This document shows, piece by piece, positions 8,861 through 17,349 of a DNA stretch of 64,000 nt. Position 1 is the first letter of the stretch. Each line of letters begins with the position of its first letter. The stretch comes from Chryseobacterium sp. JM1 (GTDB lineage Bacteria; Bacteroidota; Bacteroidia; Flavobacteriales; Weeksellaceae), in the NCBI RefSeq assembly GCF_000737715.1, contig NZ_JPRN01000004.1, forward strand, positions 231,147-295,146. Reading direction: 5' to 3'. A model generated the notes under the pieces. It saw only the letters and a program-made list of their open reading frames with translations, was not told the origin of the DNA and searched no databases. The translations under genes were made by a program, and so were the position numbers.

Positions 8861-10447
8861 TTATTCAATTATTTTCACATCTACATTTTTATTCCAGTCA
8901 AAGCTTTTTATATTCTGAATCAAAGCATTATGAATCTCAGGATTGATAGAATAAATGGTCACTTTGGTATCTCCCAGCACCGCATTTGCACCTCTAATTT
9001 CAAGTACAGCAGCCTTTTTCCAGTTGCTGGGAACGTGTCCGTCCAGCCAGCCTTCATATATAATAGCCAGCTGATAATGGTTCTGGGTAGAGTATTCAGT
9101 TAAAAACTTTTCAAACTTGGCATCTGTCCCATTTTTTTTAAGTTTAAAAGGAACCATCTCTGCTGAGCCTAATCCTGCGGTATCCAGCAAATGAATATCT
9201 GTAAAGTAACAGATGGCACCAATATCATTCGCTACCACTTTGGAACTATTGTAATATTTTTTCAGAAATCCTGCCGACTGAATCTGCTGTTCGTAAATAT
9301 TGCGGCTTCCGGTAATAATTAGTGTATTGACGAGACTCATTTTCAAAACGAACACCATACCTATAAGTAATAAAAGAATGACAGCACTTCTGCTTTCTTT
9401 TAATAAATAAGCTCTGTTGACAAAAAGATTCTTCAACATAGGGATAATAACCATAGCAAAAGCTACAAGCAAATAGGCTTCGTAACGGTAAAAATTGGTA
9501 AACTGCCCAAAAGCTCCCTGAACAAATAAATTAATCACCAGCACAATCAGTAGAAAATTATGAAGAATGATTTCTCTGAAATTTAATTTATTCTTATAAT
9601 CTTTAAAAATCAAAAGAACAGCCAAACAAAGCGGAAATAGTCCTGCCAAATAAAAGTAGGGCTTCAGTATTATTTTATTTAATACAATATTCTTCATCTG
9701 CAAAAGAAGATCTCCTGAAAAGTCAAATTTTGTCCCCTTTACAATCACAGAGTTTGGAAAATAATATCCTGTTTTCTGATAGGTAAAATAGGCAAATATG
9801 AGAAGGGGTATAAAGCCGGACAATAGTACGATAGCACTCTGCTTCCCTTTTCTCACCAAAAGAAAAACAAACGCAAGTCCGAGGAAATAGAACATACTTT
9901 CAAACCTGATCAGCCCCAACACCGCAATGGTAGCATAAAACCAAACTGAATACGGAGACTTTTCAAAATCAGCAGCCCTCCATTTTTCGAAACAATAAAC
10001 ATTGACCACTACGACCAGTACCTGAAGCACATGCTCCATTCCTGAAAAAACAAGCAAATGAACGGAACCAAAAAGAAGCGTAAAAAGACCGGCAAAAACA
10101 ACAGATTTAGTTTCCTTAAAAAAATCCGAATAGTATTTGTTGAGAAAATAAATGAGTAGAAAAGCACACCCCAGATTAAAAATCAGAGGAATCAGCTGAT
10201 GATTTCCAAAACAATAAATCAGTCCTGCTAAAACAAAAGTAAAAACCGGGGATGAAGAAGAAGAGGAAAAAGAATGTTCTGTTACACCCCACACGCCATG
10301 AAGCGCAAAATTCTTGGCCATTGCCAGATGAATATAAGCATCATCTAATATATAGGTGAAATTATTCTCCGTTTCAGAAAGCATGAACAGGATGTATACC
10401 AAACACATCCCGAAAAACACCGCTGCCGTTGTCAGTAAACTTTTCAT
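8861..10447 (-). CDS. GT-C-type integral membrane glycosyltransferase, putative
   Basis: This 528-residue polytopic protein has about ten hydrophobic segments and a soluble C-terminal part of about 150 residues. After the first helix comes YILDDAYIHLAMAKNFALHG. An acidic pair in the first external loop is the usual catalytic-site signature of GT-C enzymes, which use lipid-linked sugars. A later FSGMEHVLQ motif matches the SGME segment common in this group. The C-terminal soluble region contains VVANDIGAICYFTD and DTAGLGS, a pattern also seen in uncharacterised GT-C relatives. Acceptor and sugar are unknown. It is monocistronic: rpsL lies downstream after 200 bp and dps is divergent. Confidence 0.6.
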   Translation of the reverse strand: MKSLLTTAAVFFGMCLVYILFMLSETENNFTYILDDAYIHLAMAKNFALHGVWGVTEHSFSSSSSSPVFTFVLAGLIYCFGNHQLIPLIFNLGCAFLLIYFLNKYYSDFFKETKSVVFAGLFTLLFGSVHLLVFSGMEHVLQVLVVVVNVYCFEKWRAADFEKSPYSVWFYATIAVLGLIRFESMFYFLGLAFVFLLVRKGKQSAIVLLSGFIPLLIFAYFTYQKTGYYFPNSVIVKGTKFDFSGDLLLQMKNIVLNKIILKPYFYLAGLFPLCLAVLLIFKDYKNKLNFREIILHNFLLIVLVINLFVQGAFGQFTNFYRYEAYLLVAFAMVIIPMLKNLFVNRAYLLKESRSAVILLLLIGMVFVLKMSLVNTLIITGSRNIYEQQIQSAGFLKKYYNSSKVVANDIGAICYFTDIHLLDTAGLGSAEMVPFKLKKNGTDAKFEKFLTEYSTQNHYQLAIIYEGWLDGHVPSNWKKAAVLEIRGANAVLGDTKVTIYSINPEIHNALIQNIKSFDWNKNVDVKIIE

Positions 10448-10540
10448 TTCACTGCAATATTAATACTTCCAAACTATTTTAAAAAATTTTCTTATAGTTA
10501 TCTTCTATTGACATTGAGGGCTTTTCGGCACAATATTTTC

Positions 10541-10548
10541 TAAATTTG
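10541..10548 (+). promoter_or_regulatory. -7 promoter element of dps
   Basis: TAAATTTG fits the Bacteroidota TANNTTTG box and ends 20 nt before the dps ATG. A matching -33 TTTG at the right distance is not clear, so regulation by an activator is possible. Confidence 0.5.
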
Positions 10549-10568
10549 TTAACATAAAAAATAAACGT

Positions 10569-11045
10569 ATGAAAAATGCAAGCATTATCGGCTTAAAAGA
10601 GGCCGATTGTAAAAACATTTCAGAAAAATTAAATACCCTTTTAGCCAACTATTCCATATTCTACCAGAACACAAGAGGTTCACACTGGAACATCAAAGGA
10701 GATCAGTTCTTTACGCTTCACCCGAAGTTTGAAGAACTGTACAACAGCCTGGTATTAAAGATCGATGAGATCGCAGAAAGAATTCTGACATTGGGAGCAA
10801 CTCCTGCCCACAATTATTCAGATTATCTGAAAGTCTCCACCATTAAAGAAAGTAAGGAAGTAAGCGATGGTACAAAGAGTGTAGAGAACATTCTAAGTTC
10901 ATTTAAAGTGGTTCTGGATTTACAGAGAGAACTTCTTGATATTACAGATGCAGCAGGAGATGAGGGAACCAATTCTCAGATGAGCGACTACATCACGGAA
11001 CAGGAAAAAGAAGTATGGATGTACAATTCTTATTTAGGGAAGTAA
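10569..11045 (+). CDS. dps: Dps-family DNA-binding ferritin-like protein
   Basis: The 158-residue protein is close to typical Dps length. The ferroxidase residues expected at the subunit interface are visible: His39 (RGSHWNIKG), His51 and Glu55 (HPKFEEL), and Asp66 and Glu70 (KIDEIAERI). The TLGATPAHNYSDYL segment is also characteristic. Dps forms 12-subunit shells that oxidise and store iron and consume peroxide, and so protect DNA. The N-terminus has only a short lysine-containing tail, so DNA binding is less certain than iron storage. It is monocistronic with its own promoter and a downstream hairpin terminator. Confidence 0.93.
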   Translation: MKNASIIGLKEADCKNISEKLNTLLANYSIFYQNTRGSHWNIKGDQFFTLHPKFEELYNSLVLKIDEIAERILTLGATPAHNYSDYLKVSTIKESKEVSDGTKSVENILSSFKVVLDLQRELLDITDAAGDEGTNSQMSDYITEQEKEVWMYNSYLGK

Positions 11046-11068
11046 CCAACAGAATTCCACTGATAAAT

Positions 11069-11104
11069 AAAAAAATCGCCTTACATTTAGGCGGTTTTTA
11101 TTTT
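11069..11104 (+). terminator. Terminator after dps
   Basis: AAAAATCGCC pairs with GGCGGTTTTT (one G-T pair) around a 9-nt loop, and a T-rich tail follows. It lies 24 bp after the dps stop. Confidence 0.8.
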
Positions 11105-11111
11105 AAATGAT

Positions 11112-11119
11112 TATATTTG
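11112..11119 (+). promoter_or_regulatory. -7 promoter element of pncB
   Basis: TATATTTG matches the TANNTTTG box and ends 19 nt before the pncB ATG. No good -33 TTG is seen. Confidence 0.5.
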
Positions 11120-11138
11120 CGTTAAAATTACACATATT

Positions 11139-12317
11139 ATGTACGACGTTCGATTAAACTCTATCCTGGATAACGATTTCTATAAAATAACGATGCAGAA
11201 TGCGGTGGTAAAATTATTCCCAAGCTCCATTGTAAAATACGAATTCATCAACAGAGGAAAGCACCAGTTTCCGGAAGGATTTGCGGCAGCTTTAAAAGAA
11301 GCAGTGAATAAAATGGCCGAACTGAAACTGACCAAGGATGAAAAAAAATTCATGGCAAGAACCTGTCCTTATATAGACCTGCCCTACCTGGATTTTCTGG
11401 AAGGTTATCATTACGATCCGTCTGAGGTAAAAATTCATCAGGAAGGAAGTGAACTTTCCGTAACGGTGGAAGGGCTTTGGTACAGAACGATTCTTTGGGA
11501 AGTTCCTTTACTGGCTTTGATCAGTGAGCTGCACTACGAAATGAATCATATGGAAAGAGATTCCAATGAGATTGTGATGAACAGAACTTTGGAAAAAGCA
11601 GATTCACTGGCAAGACTTGGAGTTAATTTCGCAGAATTCGGGACCAGAAGAAGACATTCCTATAAAGTACAGAATCTGGTCATGGAAGCTTTAACGCAGA
11701 ATAAAGAATCCACATTTATCGGAAGTTCCAATGTGCATTTTGCCATGAAGTTCGGGGTAAAACCAATCGGTACCCATGCGCACGAATGGTTTATGTTCCA
11801 CGCAGCCGAATACGGATTCAAAATGGCTAATGAAATGGCTCTTGAACATTGGGTAGATGTTTACAGAGGTGATCTTGGGGTTGCTCTTTCAGACACGTAT
11901 ACCACTGATGTTTTCTTCCAGCAGTTTGACAAGAAGTTCGCTAAACTTTTTGACGGCGTACGTCATGACAGCGGTGATCCTTTGGAATTTGCAGACAAAA
12001 CAATCGCACACTATAAAAATAACGGGATCAATCCTTTATTTAAATACATCATCTTCTCTGATGCTCTGAATCTTGAAAAAGTAGAAGAAATCACGAATTA
12101 TTGCAGAGGAAAGATCGGCGTTTCTTTTGGAATCGGGACCAATCTGACCAACGATGTAGGCTTAAAACCTATGAATATCGTCATGAAACTGATTGGCGTA
12201 CAGGCTCCAAACAAAGAATGGATCCCAACGGTAAAACTTTCCGACGAACACGGAAAATATACAGGAGATCCAAAAATGATTGAACTGGCTAAGGAATTTT
12301 TGAGAATAAAAGATTAG
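11139..12317 (+). CDS. pncB: Nicotinate phosphoribosyltransferase
   Basis: The 392-residue enzyme makes nicotinate mononucleotide from nicotinate and PRPP with ATP, the entry step of NAD salvage. The N-terminal LDNDFYKITMQNAV and FINRGKHQFP, the central EFGTRRRHSY, the PIGTHAHEWFM segment with the histidine expected to be autophosphorylated, GVRHDSGDP and IGTNLTNDVG follow the order of bacterial PncB, and the length is typical (about 400). It is transcribed alone; a YciI-like secreted protein follows after 54 bp. Confidence 0.96.
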   Translation: MYDVRLNSILDNDFYKITMQNAVVKLFPSSIVKYEFINRGKHQFPEGFAAALKEAVNKMAELKLTKDEKKFMARTCPYIDLPYLDFLEGYHYDPSEVKIHQEGSELSVTVEGLWYRTILWEVPLLALISELHYEMNHMERDSNEIVMNRTLEKADSLARLGVNFAEFGTRRRHSYKVQNLVMEALTQNKESTFIGSSNVHFAMKFGVKPIGTHAHEWFMFHAAEYGFKMANEMALEHWVDVYRGDLGVALSDTYTTDVFFQQFDKKFAKLFDGVRHDSGDPLEFADKTIAHYKNNGINPLFKYIIFSDALNLEKVEEITNYCRGKIGVSFGIGTNLTNDVGLKPMNIVMKLIGVQAPNKEWIPTVKLSDEHGKYTGDPKMIELAKEFLRIKD

Positions 12318-12371
12318 ATTAGATTCTGGATTTCAGATTTCAGATAACAGACTCACCATAAAACCATTGCT

Positions 12372-12842
12372 ATGAAATTAAAAATTTATGTATCCCTAAG
12401 TCTTTTAATGGCCATTGTATCTTTCGCCCAGGAAAAGAAAGCAGAAAAAGCAAAATTCAACCAGGAACTGGCAACCTCTCTGGGTGCAGATCAGTATGGT
12501 ATGAAAGCCTATACCATTGTGATGCTTACCACAGGCAGCACAAAAATTGAAGACAAAGCCAAAATGGGCGAAGTCATGAAAGGTCATATGACGAATATCG
12601 GAAAGCTGGCAGATGAAGGGAAAATAGTGGTGGCCGGTCCGTTTTTAGAGAAGAACAAAGAAAACTACCGCGGTATGTTTATCTTCAATACAAAATCTAA
12701 GGAAGAGGCTGAGCAATGGGTAAAAACAGATCCCGCTGTGCAGGCTGGCGTTTTCAGTTATGAAATTTTCCCGTGGTACGGATCCGCTGCGCTGCCTTTA
12801 TATTTGAAACATCATGAGGAAATATCTAAGGTGAATCCATAA
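12372..12842 (+). CDS. Secreted YciI-family protein
   Basis: The 156-residue product has a signal peptide (MKLKIYVSLSLLMAIVSFAQ) and so is predicted to be exported. The rest is a single YciI-like ferredoxin-fold domain with YTIVMLTTGS, HMTNIGKLADEGKIVVAGPF, FIFNTKSKEEAEQWVKTDPA and FSYEIFPWYG. Cytoplasmic YciI proteins have a conserved His and Asp; the corresponding positions here are the His of GHMTNIG and the Asp of KTDPA. Exported versions occur in many Bacteroidota, but no reaction is established. A short dispersed repeat (GATTTCAGATTTCAGA) precedes it. Confidence 0.78.
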   Translation: MKLKIYVSLSLLMAIVSFAQEKKAEKAKFNQELATSLGADQYGMKAYTIVMLTTGSTKIEDKAKMGEVMKGHMTNIGKLADEGKIVVAGPFLEKNKENYRGMFIFNTKSKEEAEQWVKTDPAVQAGVFSYEIFPWYGSAALPLYLKHHEEISKVNP

Positions 12843-12915
12843 GGACCTGTTCAAAAAATATTCAACAAATTTTGAAGGATCCAATTAATTTCACACTTTT
12901 GTAAAAAGACCTATT

Positions 12916-13287
12916 ATGGAAAAAGAAAAATTACGCAGAGTAAGAAAACAAAAAGGCTTCACCCAACAGCAGATTGCTGATATACTGGCAACTGATGTAT
13001 CCAACTACAGCAGAAAAGAGAGCGGTGGTGTAAAGATTATAAAAGAGGAATGGGAAAAAATTGCAAAATTTCTCGACGTTCCTTTGGAAGATATTTACCA
13101 GGAGGAAGAAGCCACTATGATCATAAATAATGAATATAATACGGTAAATGATCAGGCTGGTTTTTATAATCTAAATGGAAACAACACTAATAATTATAAC
13201 ATCCCAAACTCAGTAATAGATAATCTTCAGGACTATATTGCATTGCTGAAAGAGGAAATCGAAAAACTAAAAGAAGGCAAAAAATAA
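12916..13287 (+). CDS. XRE-family transcriptional regulator with coiled-coil tail
   Basis: Residues 1-62 of 123 form a Cro/C1-type helix-turn-helix (RRVRKQKGFTQQQIADILAT, then DVSNYSRKESG). A short Asn-rich linker (NLNGNNTNNYNIPN) and a C-terminal helix (LQDYIALLKEEIEKLKEGK) with heptad-like leucines follow, suggesting dimerisation. This layout is common in chromosomal Bacteroidota regulators and carries no specific function. It is 27 bp upstream of a hypothetical gene and may be co-transcribed with it. Confidence 0.85.
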   Translation: MEKEKLRRVRKQKGFTQQQIADILATDVSNYSRKESGGVKIIKEEWEKIAKFLDVPLEDIYQEEEATMIINNEYNTVNDQAGFYNLNGNNTNNYNIPNSVIDNLQDYIALLKEEIEKLKEGKK

Positions 13288-13314
13288 GCGTTAAATTTCT
13301 TTAAAAAGAAACAA

Positions 13315-13779
13315 ATGGGCCTACTATCCAACATTCTATGGGCTTTTCAAAAGAAAGGCTACAGTAGCATTGAAGATTTCAATAAAGAAATCACAGACTA
13401 CCAGACCCGTATTTTAAAAGAAAAAGCATCCTGGGAACCTTCTGCAATAGTCATAGACGCCCCTGAAATCAATGTTTCCTATGAAGCATGGATTAAAGGG
13501 AAAGAAGATATTGCAGATAATGAAACCATAATCGGTGATGAAAATGAGGCATTCAGCGAAGCCAATACTGACTACGGTATGTTTCAGGTGGAATTTTGTG
13601 CAAAACTGAAAGCAGCCAACGGAGCCAACTTTACAACTCTTGACCTGATGTATCAGCTACACAATCAGGTCAGCCAAAAAGAACTTGGTGACCATATCTT
13701 TTTTGAAGGACTCACAGCAGATGATAACGAAAAACAGGAAAATGACATCCCACTCTACCTTATGTACTTGGGAAGCTAA
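13315..13779 (+). CDS. Hypothetical protein
   Basis: The 154-residue, acidic soluble protein begins MGLLSNILWAFQKKGYSSIE and has no signal peptide or membrane segment. It has regular alternating helices and strands (WEPSAIVIDAPEINVSYEAW; YGMFQVEFCAKLKAANG; FTTLDLMYQLHNQV; DHIFFEGL). No family is recognised with confidence. It lies between an XRE regulator (27 bp) and an isochorismatase-fold hydrolase (27 bp), so all three could form one transcript. Confidence 0.65.
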   Translation: MGLLSNILWAFQKKGYSSIEDFNKEITDYQTRILKEKASWEPSAIVIDAPEINVSYEAWIKGKEDIADNETIIGDENEAFSEANTDYGMFQVEFCAKLKAANGANFTTLDLMYQLHNQVSQKELGDHIFFEGLTADDNEKQENDIPLYLMYLGS

Positions 13780-13806
13780 TCTAATTTCTCTATAAAATCA
13801 ACACCT

Positions 13807-14373
13807 ATGAAACTTCGGGATAAAAAACCAGCCCTACTTTTAATTGATATTCAGAAAGGATTTCTTGATGAACAGTATTGGGGAGGAAACAGAAATAATA
13901 AATCAGCAGAAGAAATCAGTGGAAAATTATTAGAAAAATGGAGAGCATTAAACTTACCCATATTCCACATCAGACACAGCTCATTAAATCCTGATTCAAA
14001 ACTGTATGAAACCCATACCGGATTTGAATTCAACGATGATGTACTTCCAAAAAACGACGAACCTGTCATTACAAAAAATGTCAATAGTGCTTTTATAGGA
14101 ACCAATTTAAAAGAGCAACTTGACCAACAGCATATCAATTCTTTGGTTATTATTGGAATAACGACCAATCACTGCGTTTCCACCACCACAAGAATGGCAG
14201 GAAACTACGGATATGAAACCTATGTCATTTCAGATGCAACCGCAACTTTTGACAGAATAGGAATCCATGGAGAAAAGTATGATTCAGAATTAATACATCT
14301 GACCAGTCTCGCCAATTTAAATGATGAATTTGCCACGGTGTGGAGTTCAGAAAAATTATTAACCGAATTATAG
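13807..14373 (+). CDS. Cysteine hydrolase, isochorismatase family
   Basis: The 188-residue enzyme has the full isochorismatase-fold catalytic triad: Asp14 (LLLIDIQKGF), Lys90 (VITKNVNSAF) and Cys123 (GITTNHCVSTTTRMAG). The cis-peptide region and the C-terminal YVISDATATFDR are also typical. The family hydrolyses amides or ring imides such as nicotinamide, N-carbamoylsarcosine or isochorismate. The substrate cannot be fixed from the motifs. Nicotinamidase would suit the nearby pncB, but the metal-site D-x-H motif of nicotinamidases is absent, so that reading is not favoured. Confidence 0.88.
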   Translation: MKLRDKKPALLLIDIQKGFLDEQYWGGNRNNKSAEEISGKLLEKWRALNLPIFHIRHSSLNPDSKLYETHTGFEFNDDVLPKNDEPVITKNVNSAFIGTNLKEQLDQQHINSLVIIGITTNHCVSTTTRMAGNYGYETYVISDATATFDRIGIHGEKYDSELIHLTSLANLNDEFATVWSSEKLLTEL

Positions 14374-14512
14374 AAAACTCAGGTCTCACTTAAAAAGATT
14401 CGATAAAAATTAATTAAATCATTATGTAACGTCATAGTGATTTAATTTTTTAGTACCTTAGGGGTTCATTTTCAGAAATATACAAATTAAAACCATCAAA
14501 AAAATTAATTCC

Positions 14513-14749
14513 ATGAAAAAAACGAACCTATCCAAACTATCGAGAACGGAACTGAAAGAAGTATTCGGAGGAACACTGTATCCCGCACCATGTCCGGGAG
14601 GATGCCCTGGGGAAGCCATGATCAGATGTCCTGACGGCTCTACCACGATGACTAATTTTATATGCATGGGAAACAGATGCGAACCGGCCGCAATGTGCAA
14701 ACCATTGGTCCTTGAGCCTTTTCCTGATCCGATTATCGTCACTCCATAA
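14513..14749 (+). CDS. Cys-rich bacteriocin-like peptide with double-glycine leader, copy 1
   Basis: The 78-residue precursor has the leader MKKTNLSKLSRTELKEVFGG, a double-glycine leader of the kind found in Bacteroidota secreted peptides cut by C39-peptidase ABC exporters. The predicted mature part is about 58 residues with six cysteines (CPGGC, IRC, FIC, NRC, MC) and a proline-rich C-terminus (LEPFPDPIIVTP). No maturation enzyme or exporter is in the window, so export would rely on genes elsewhere. It is followed by its own terminator and by a near-copy 607 bp downstream. Whether it is an antimicrobial, a signal or a modified natural product is not known. Confidence 0.8.
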   Translation: MKKTNLSKLSRTELKEVFGGTLYPAPCPGGCPGEAMIRCPDGSTTMTNFICMGNRCEPAAMCKPLVLEPFPDPIIVTP

Positions 14750-15119
14750 TCTGACCAATAAAAATAAAGTGAGCTTTTCCGGTTCACTTTTTTTATGTTC
14801 AGATTGTCATGAAATTTTGATTTCAAATAACAAAACATCAGAATCAATAAGCAATTTATCCCGAACTCAGATTATTTAAATAATACTGAGGGAGTCTGAA
14901 TGTGCTTCGATTCTATGAATATTTACATCGCTGCACCTACTTCAGTATTTCCATCTCAATTTCCCTATCCTTATCTATTACTCCTTATTCTAAACTGGAA
15001 CTCACGCTGCACTAATAAAATAAATTAATATATAACAATACAGTGATTTAATTTTTCAGTACCTTAGGCCTTCATTTTCAGAAAAATATAAATTAAAACC
15101 ATCAAAAAAAATTAATTCC
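14750..15119. other. Spacer between the two peptide genes
   Basis: Bases 14750-14796 hold the terminator of copy 1. From about 15040 the DNA repeats the upstream region of copy 1: GTGATTTAATTTTT, then AGTACCTTAGG and TTCATTTTCAG, ending AATTCCATG. The stretch 14797-15039 is unique and shows no coding frame or RNA that I recognise. Confidence 0.55.
14766..14796 (+). terminator. Terminator of peptide gene copy 1
   Basis: AAAGTGAG/TTCACTTT stem with a 9-nt loop, followed by T7. It lies 17 bp after the stop codon. Confidence 0.75.
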
Positions 15120-15356
15120 ATGAAAAAAACAAATCTATCCAAACTTTCGAGAACAGAACTGAAAGAAGTTTTCGGTGGGTATTTATATCCGGCACCATGT
15201 CCGGGAGGATGCCCGGGTGAAGCCCTGATCAGATGCCCTGACGGCTCCACTACCATGACTAATTTTATATGCATGGGAGGAGGATGCGCAGCGGCCGCGA
15301 TGTGTAAACCATTGGTCCTTGAGCCTTTCCCAGATCCGATCATTTTCACACCGTAA
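15120..15356 (+). CDS. Cys-rich bacteriocin-like peptide with double-glycine leader, copy 2
   Basis: The 78-residue paralogue has a leader identical to that of copy 1 (MKKTNLSKLSRTELKEVFGG). The mature parts differ at only about ten positions, clustered after the GG site (TLYPAP against YLYPAP) and around the fourth and fifth cysteines (GNRCEPAAMC against GGGCAAAAMC). All six cysteines and the C-terminal PFPDPII segment are kept. The duplicated unit includes upstream sequence and terminator, so each copy is an independent transcription unit. The variable patch is the likely target-determining or surface part; that is inference. Confidence 0.8.
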   Translation: MKKTNLSKLSRTELKEVFGGYLYPAPCPGGCPGEALIRCPDGSTTMTNFICMGGGCAAAAMCKPLVLEPFPDPIIFTP

Positions 15357-15373
15357 TTTGATCTACAAAAATC

Positions 15374-15400
15374 AAGTGAGCTTTGCGGCTCACTTTTTTA
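15374..15400 (+). terminator. Terminator of peptide gene copy 2
   Basis: Perfect 8-bp stem AAGTGAGC/GCTCACTT with a 6-nt loop and T6 tail. It is the counterpart of 14766-14796. Confidence 0.8.
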
Positions 15401-15618
15401 TTTTCTAACTGGTAAAAATGAAAAAAGAATTAGTCAATACAGTCTTTGTCAAAAACTTCTTTTTTTATAGGAAAAAAAATCAGCATCATTTTTAGATCAC
15501 CCATTCTAATAATATAAAATTCTCTATATTTACGACACAATAGACTGAATTTCAAATTAAATACCACATTTTGATTTCAATTATTTAAAATATTATTATA
15601 TTAGTAAAAAATTATCCT

Positions 15619-17223
15619 ATGAAAAAAACATTACTTTTGAGTTTTATGGCACTTGCAACTATGGGCAGTGCACAGATTTTAGTTACGGAAAGCTTTGAAA
15701 ATGCAACCTATCCGGGGTTTGTAGTAAGTGGAGGGTATGCTGATGCACAGGGCACTACTTTCGGCACTTATATCAGCGGTGCGTGTGACGGTACGGTATC
15801 CATTGGAGCTGAGGCATATGGATCAAGTGTTGCCAACAGAACTATCAACTTAATATATACAAAACCAGCCAGTATTACTGCCAATGGTAAAAAAATCGAT
15901 ATTTCCTTTTCATACTCCACAAGTCCTTTCGATGCAACAAGTAGCATAGGAGGTACCATTACTACAGCTTACTCTACAGATGGAGGAACTACGTATCTGC
16001 CGGTTGGCTCACCAGTTACCTTAACGTCTGCAGCTCAAGCATGCGCAACATTTACAGGCACAATTCCAGAAAGTGCCAATGTAAACGGAAATTTCATGCT
16101 TCGTATTCAGACTGTAGGAACATCCGGTACTGCTTATGATTTTTACAGTTTTATAGATAATGTTAAAATCAAACAGGAAGTGACAGCACTTCCCGCCTGT
16201 ACAACAATAAGTAGCCCGGTAAGCGGAGCAACTGGTGTTTCAGTACGCCCACAAATAAGCTGGGCAGCAACAGCAGGTGCAGAATTTTACAAAATAAAAA
16301 TAGGAACTACTTCGGGAGCATCAAACGTATATACGGGAATTACAACCGGTACTTCATTCACGCCTCCATCTACAGAAGTACTTCCTCAAAATACACTTCT
16401 TTATGTTTCTGTAACACCAACCAACGCTATAGGTGATGCTACAGGATGTCCGGAAATCTCTTTCACCACAGGTGCCAATCCATATACACCTTATTGCGGA
16501 TCTCTTGTTTCTAAACTTGGCGTATATCCTATATCCAATGTTGTTCTGAGCAATATGACCAATGCATCCAGCGCAACTGCCAATACAGGTGACGGTCATG
16601 AAAACTTCACCAGCAAAGTAGCCACTGTTACCAGAGGGACTTCTTATCCTATAACGCTTACAGGAACAGGGGTAACCACCAACAGATTTGGCTTTACCGT
16701 ATTTATAGACTGGAACCAGAACGGAAGTTTCGCAGATGCAGGAGAAGCCTACTTCGTAACTTCAGATTTTGCAGGTTCTACAGGAAATACAGTAACTGTT
16801 AATAAAACTATTGCAGTACCAGCCACTGCAGCGCTTGGAAACACAAGAATGAGAGTGAAGTATCAGTTTAACAGCTCTACTACCAGTGTAAGAGCAGAGC
16901 TATCCAGCCCTTGTACTGATCTTAGCCAGGGACAGGCCGAAGATTACACCATTACTGTACAGAAAAATGTATTGGGAACTTCAGAAGTGAATGCTGACAA
17001 CAAAGCCATCTCTCTATACCCTAATCCATTCAAAGACATTGTGAATATCTCTGACATAAAAGACGTGAAATCTATTGTAGTAACAGATGTTTCAGGCCGT
17101 CAGGTGAAAACAATGAAATCCAGCACAGAAATTAATCTTTCTGATCTGAGCGCAGGTCTTTACCTTGTTTCTCTTCACATGGAAGACGGAACAGTAAGAA
17201 CTTTAAAAGCGATCAAGAAATAA
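15619..17223 (+). CDS. Secreted GEVED-domain protein with T9SS sorting signal
   Basis: The 534-residue protein has a signal peptide (MKKTLLLSFMALATMGSAQ). A beta-rich region at about residues 22-190 resembles a jelly-roll/MAM-like domain. A fibronectin III-like domain follows at about 195-285 (SPVSGATGVSVRPQISWAA), then a GEVED-type domain at about 290-445 (VFIDWNQNGSFADAGEAYFV and GQAEDYTITVQ). The C-terminal domain at about 460-534 (LYPNPFKDIVNIS to GLYLVSLHMEDG) is the type A sorting signal of the type IX secretion system. It should therefore be secreted or attached to the cell surface. No catalytic motif is seen; adhesion or substrate binding is possible. Confidence 0.85.
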   Translation: MKKTLLLSFMALATMGSAQILVTESFENATYPGFVVSGGYADAQGTTFGTYISGACDGTVSIGAEAYGSSVANRTINLIYTKPASITANGKKIDISFSYSTSPFDATSSIGGTITTAYSTDGGTTYLPVGSPVTLTSAAQACATFTGTIPESANVNGNFMLRIQTVGTSGTAYDFYSFIDNVKIKQEVTALPACTTISSPVSGATGVSVRPQISWAATAGAEFYKIKIGTTSGASNVYTGITTGTSFTPPSTEVLPQNTLLYVSVTPTNAIGDATGCPEISFTTGANPYTPYCGSLVSKLGVYPISNVVLSNMTNASSATANTGDGHENFTSKVATVTRGTSYPITLTGTGVTTNRFGFTVFIDWNQNGSFADAGEAYFVTSDFAGSTGNTVTVNKTIAVPATAALGNTRMRVKYQFNSSTTSVRAELSSPCTDLSQGQAEDYTITVQKNVLGTSEVNADNKAISLYPNPFKDIVNISDIKDVKSIVVTDVSGRQVKTMKSSTEINLSDLSAGLYLVSLHMEDGTVRTLKAIKK

Positions 17224-17253
17224 TATATCTTACATAAAATTCATTTTTAACAT

Positions 17254-17287
17254 AAAGCGGCGGTATTTTATACTGCCGCTTTTATTA
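17254..17287 (+). terminator. Terminator after the GEVED T9SS gene
   Basis: AAAGCGGCGGTA pairs with TACTGCCGCTTT (one G-T pair) around a 5-nt loop, and a T-rich tail follows. Confidence 0.8.
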
Positions 17288-17349
17288 TTCTGCCTATTAA
17301 GAAAAAATGAATCCGCTTTTCAGTATATTTAAGTAAAACTAAAAACAGT

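Noticed and set aside
13807..14373. Nicotinamidase partner of pncB
   Set aside because: The triad is present, but the metal-binding D-x-H motif of nicotinamidases is not, and the gene is not next to pncB.
14513..15356. CRISPR or tandem-repeat array
   Set aside because: Only two long units exist, each with a complete gene and terminator; this is a gene duplication.
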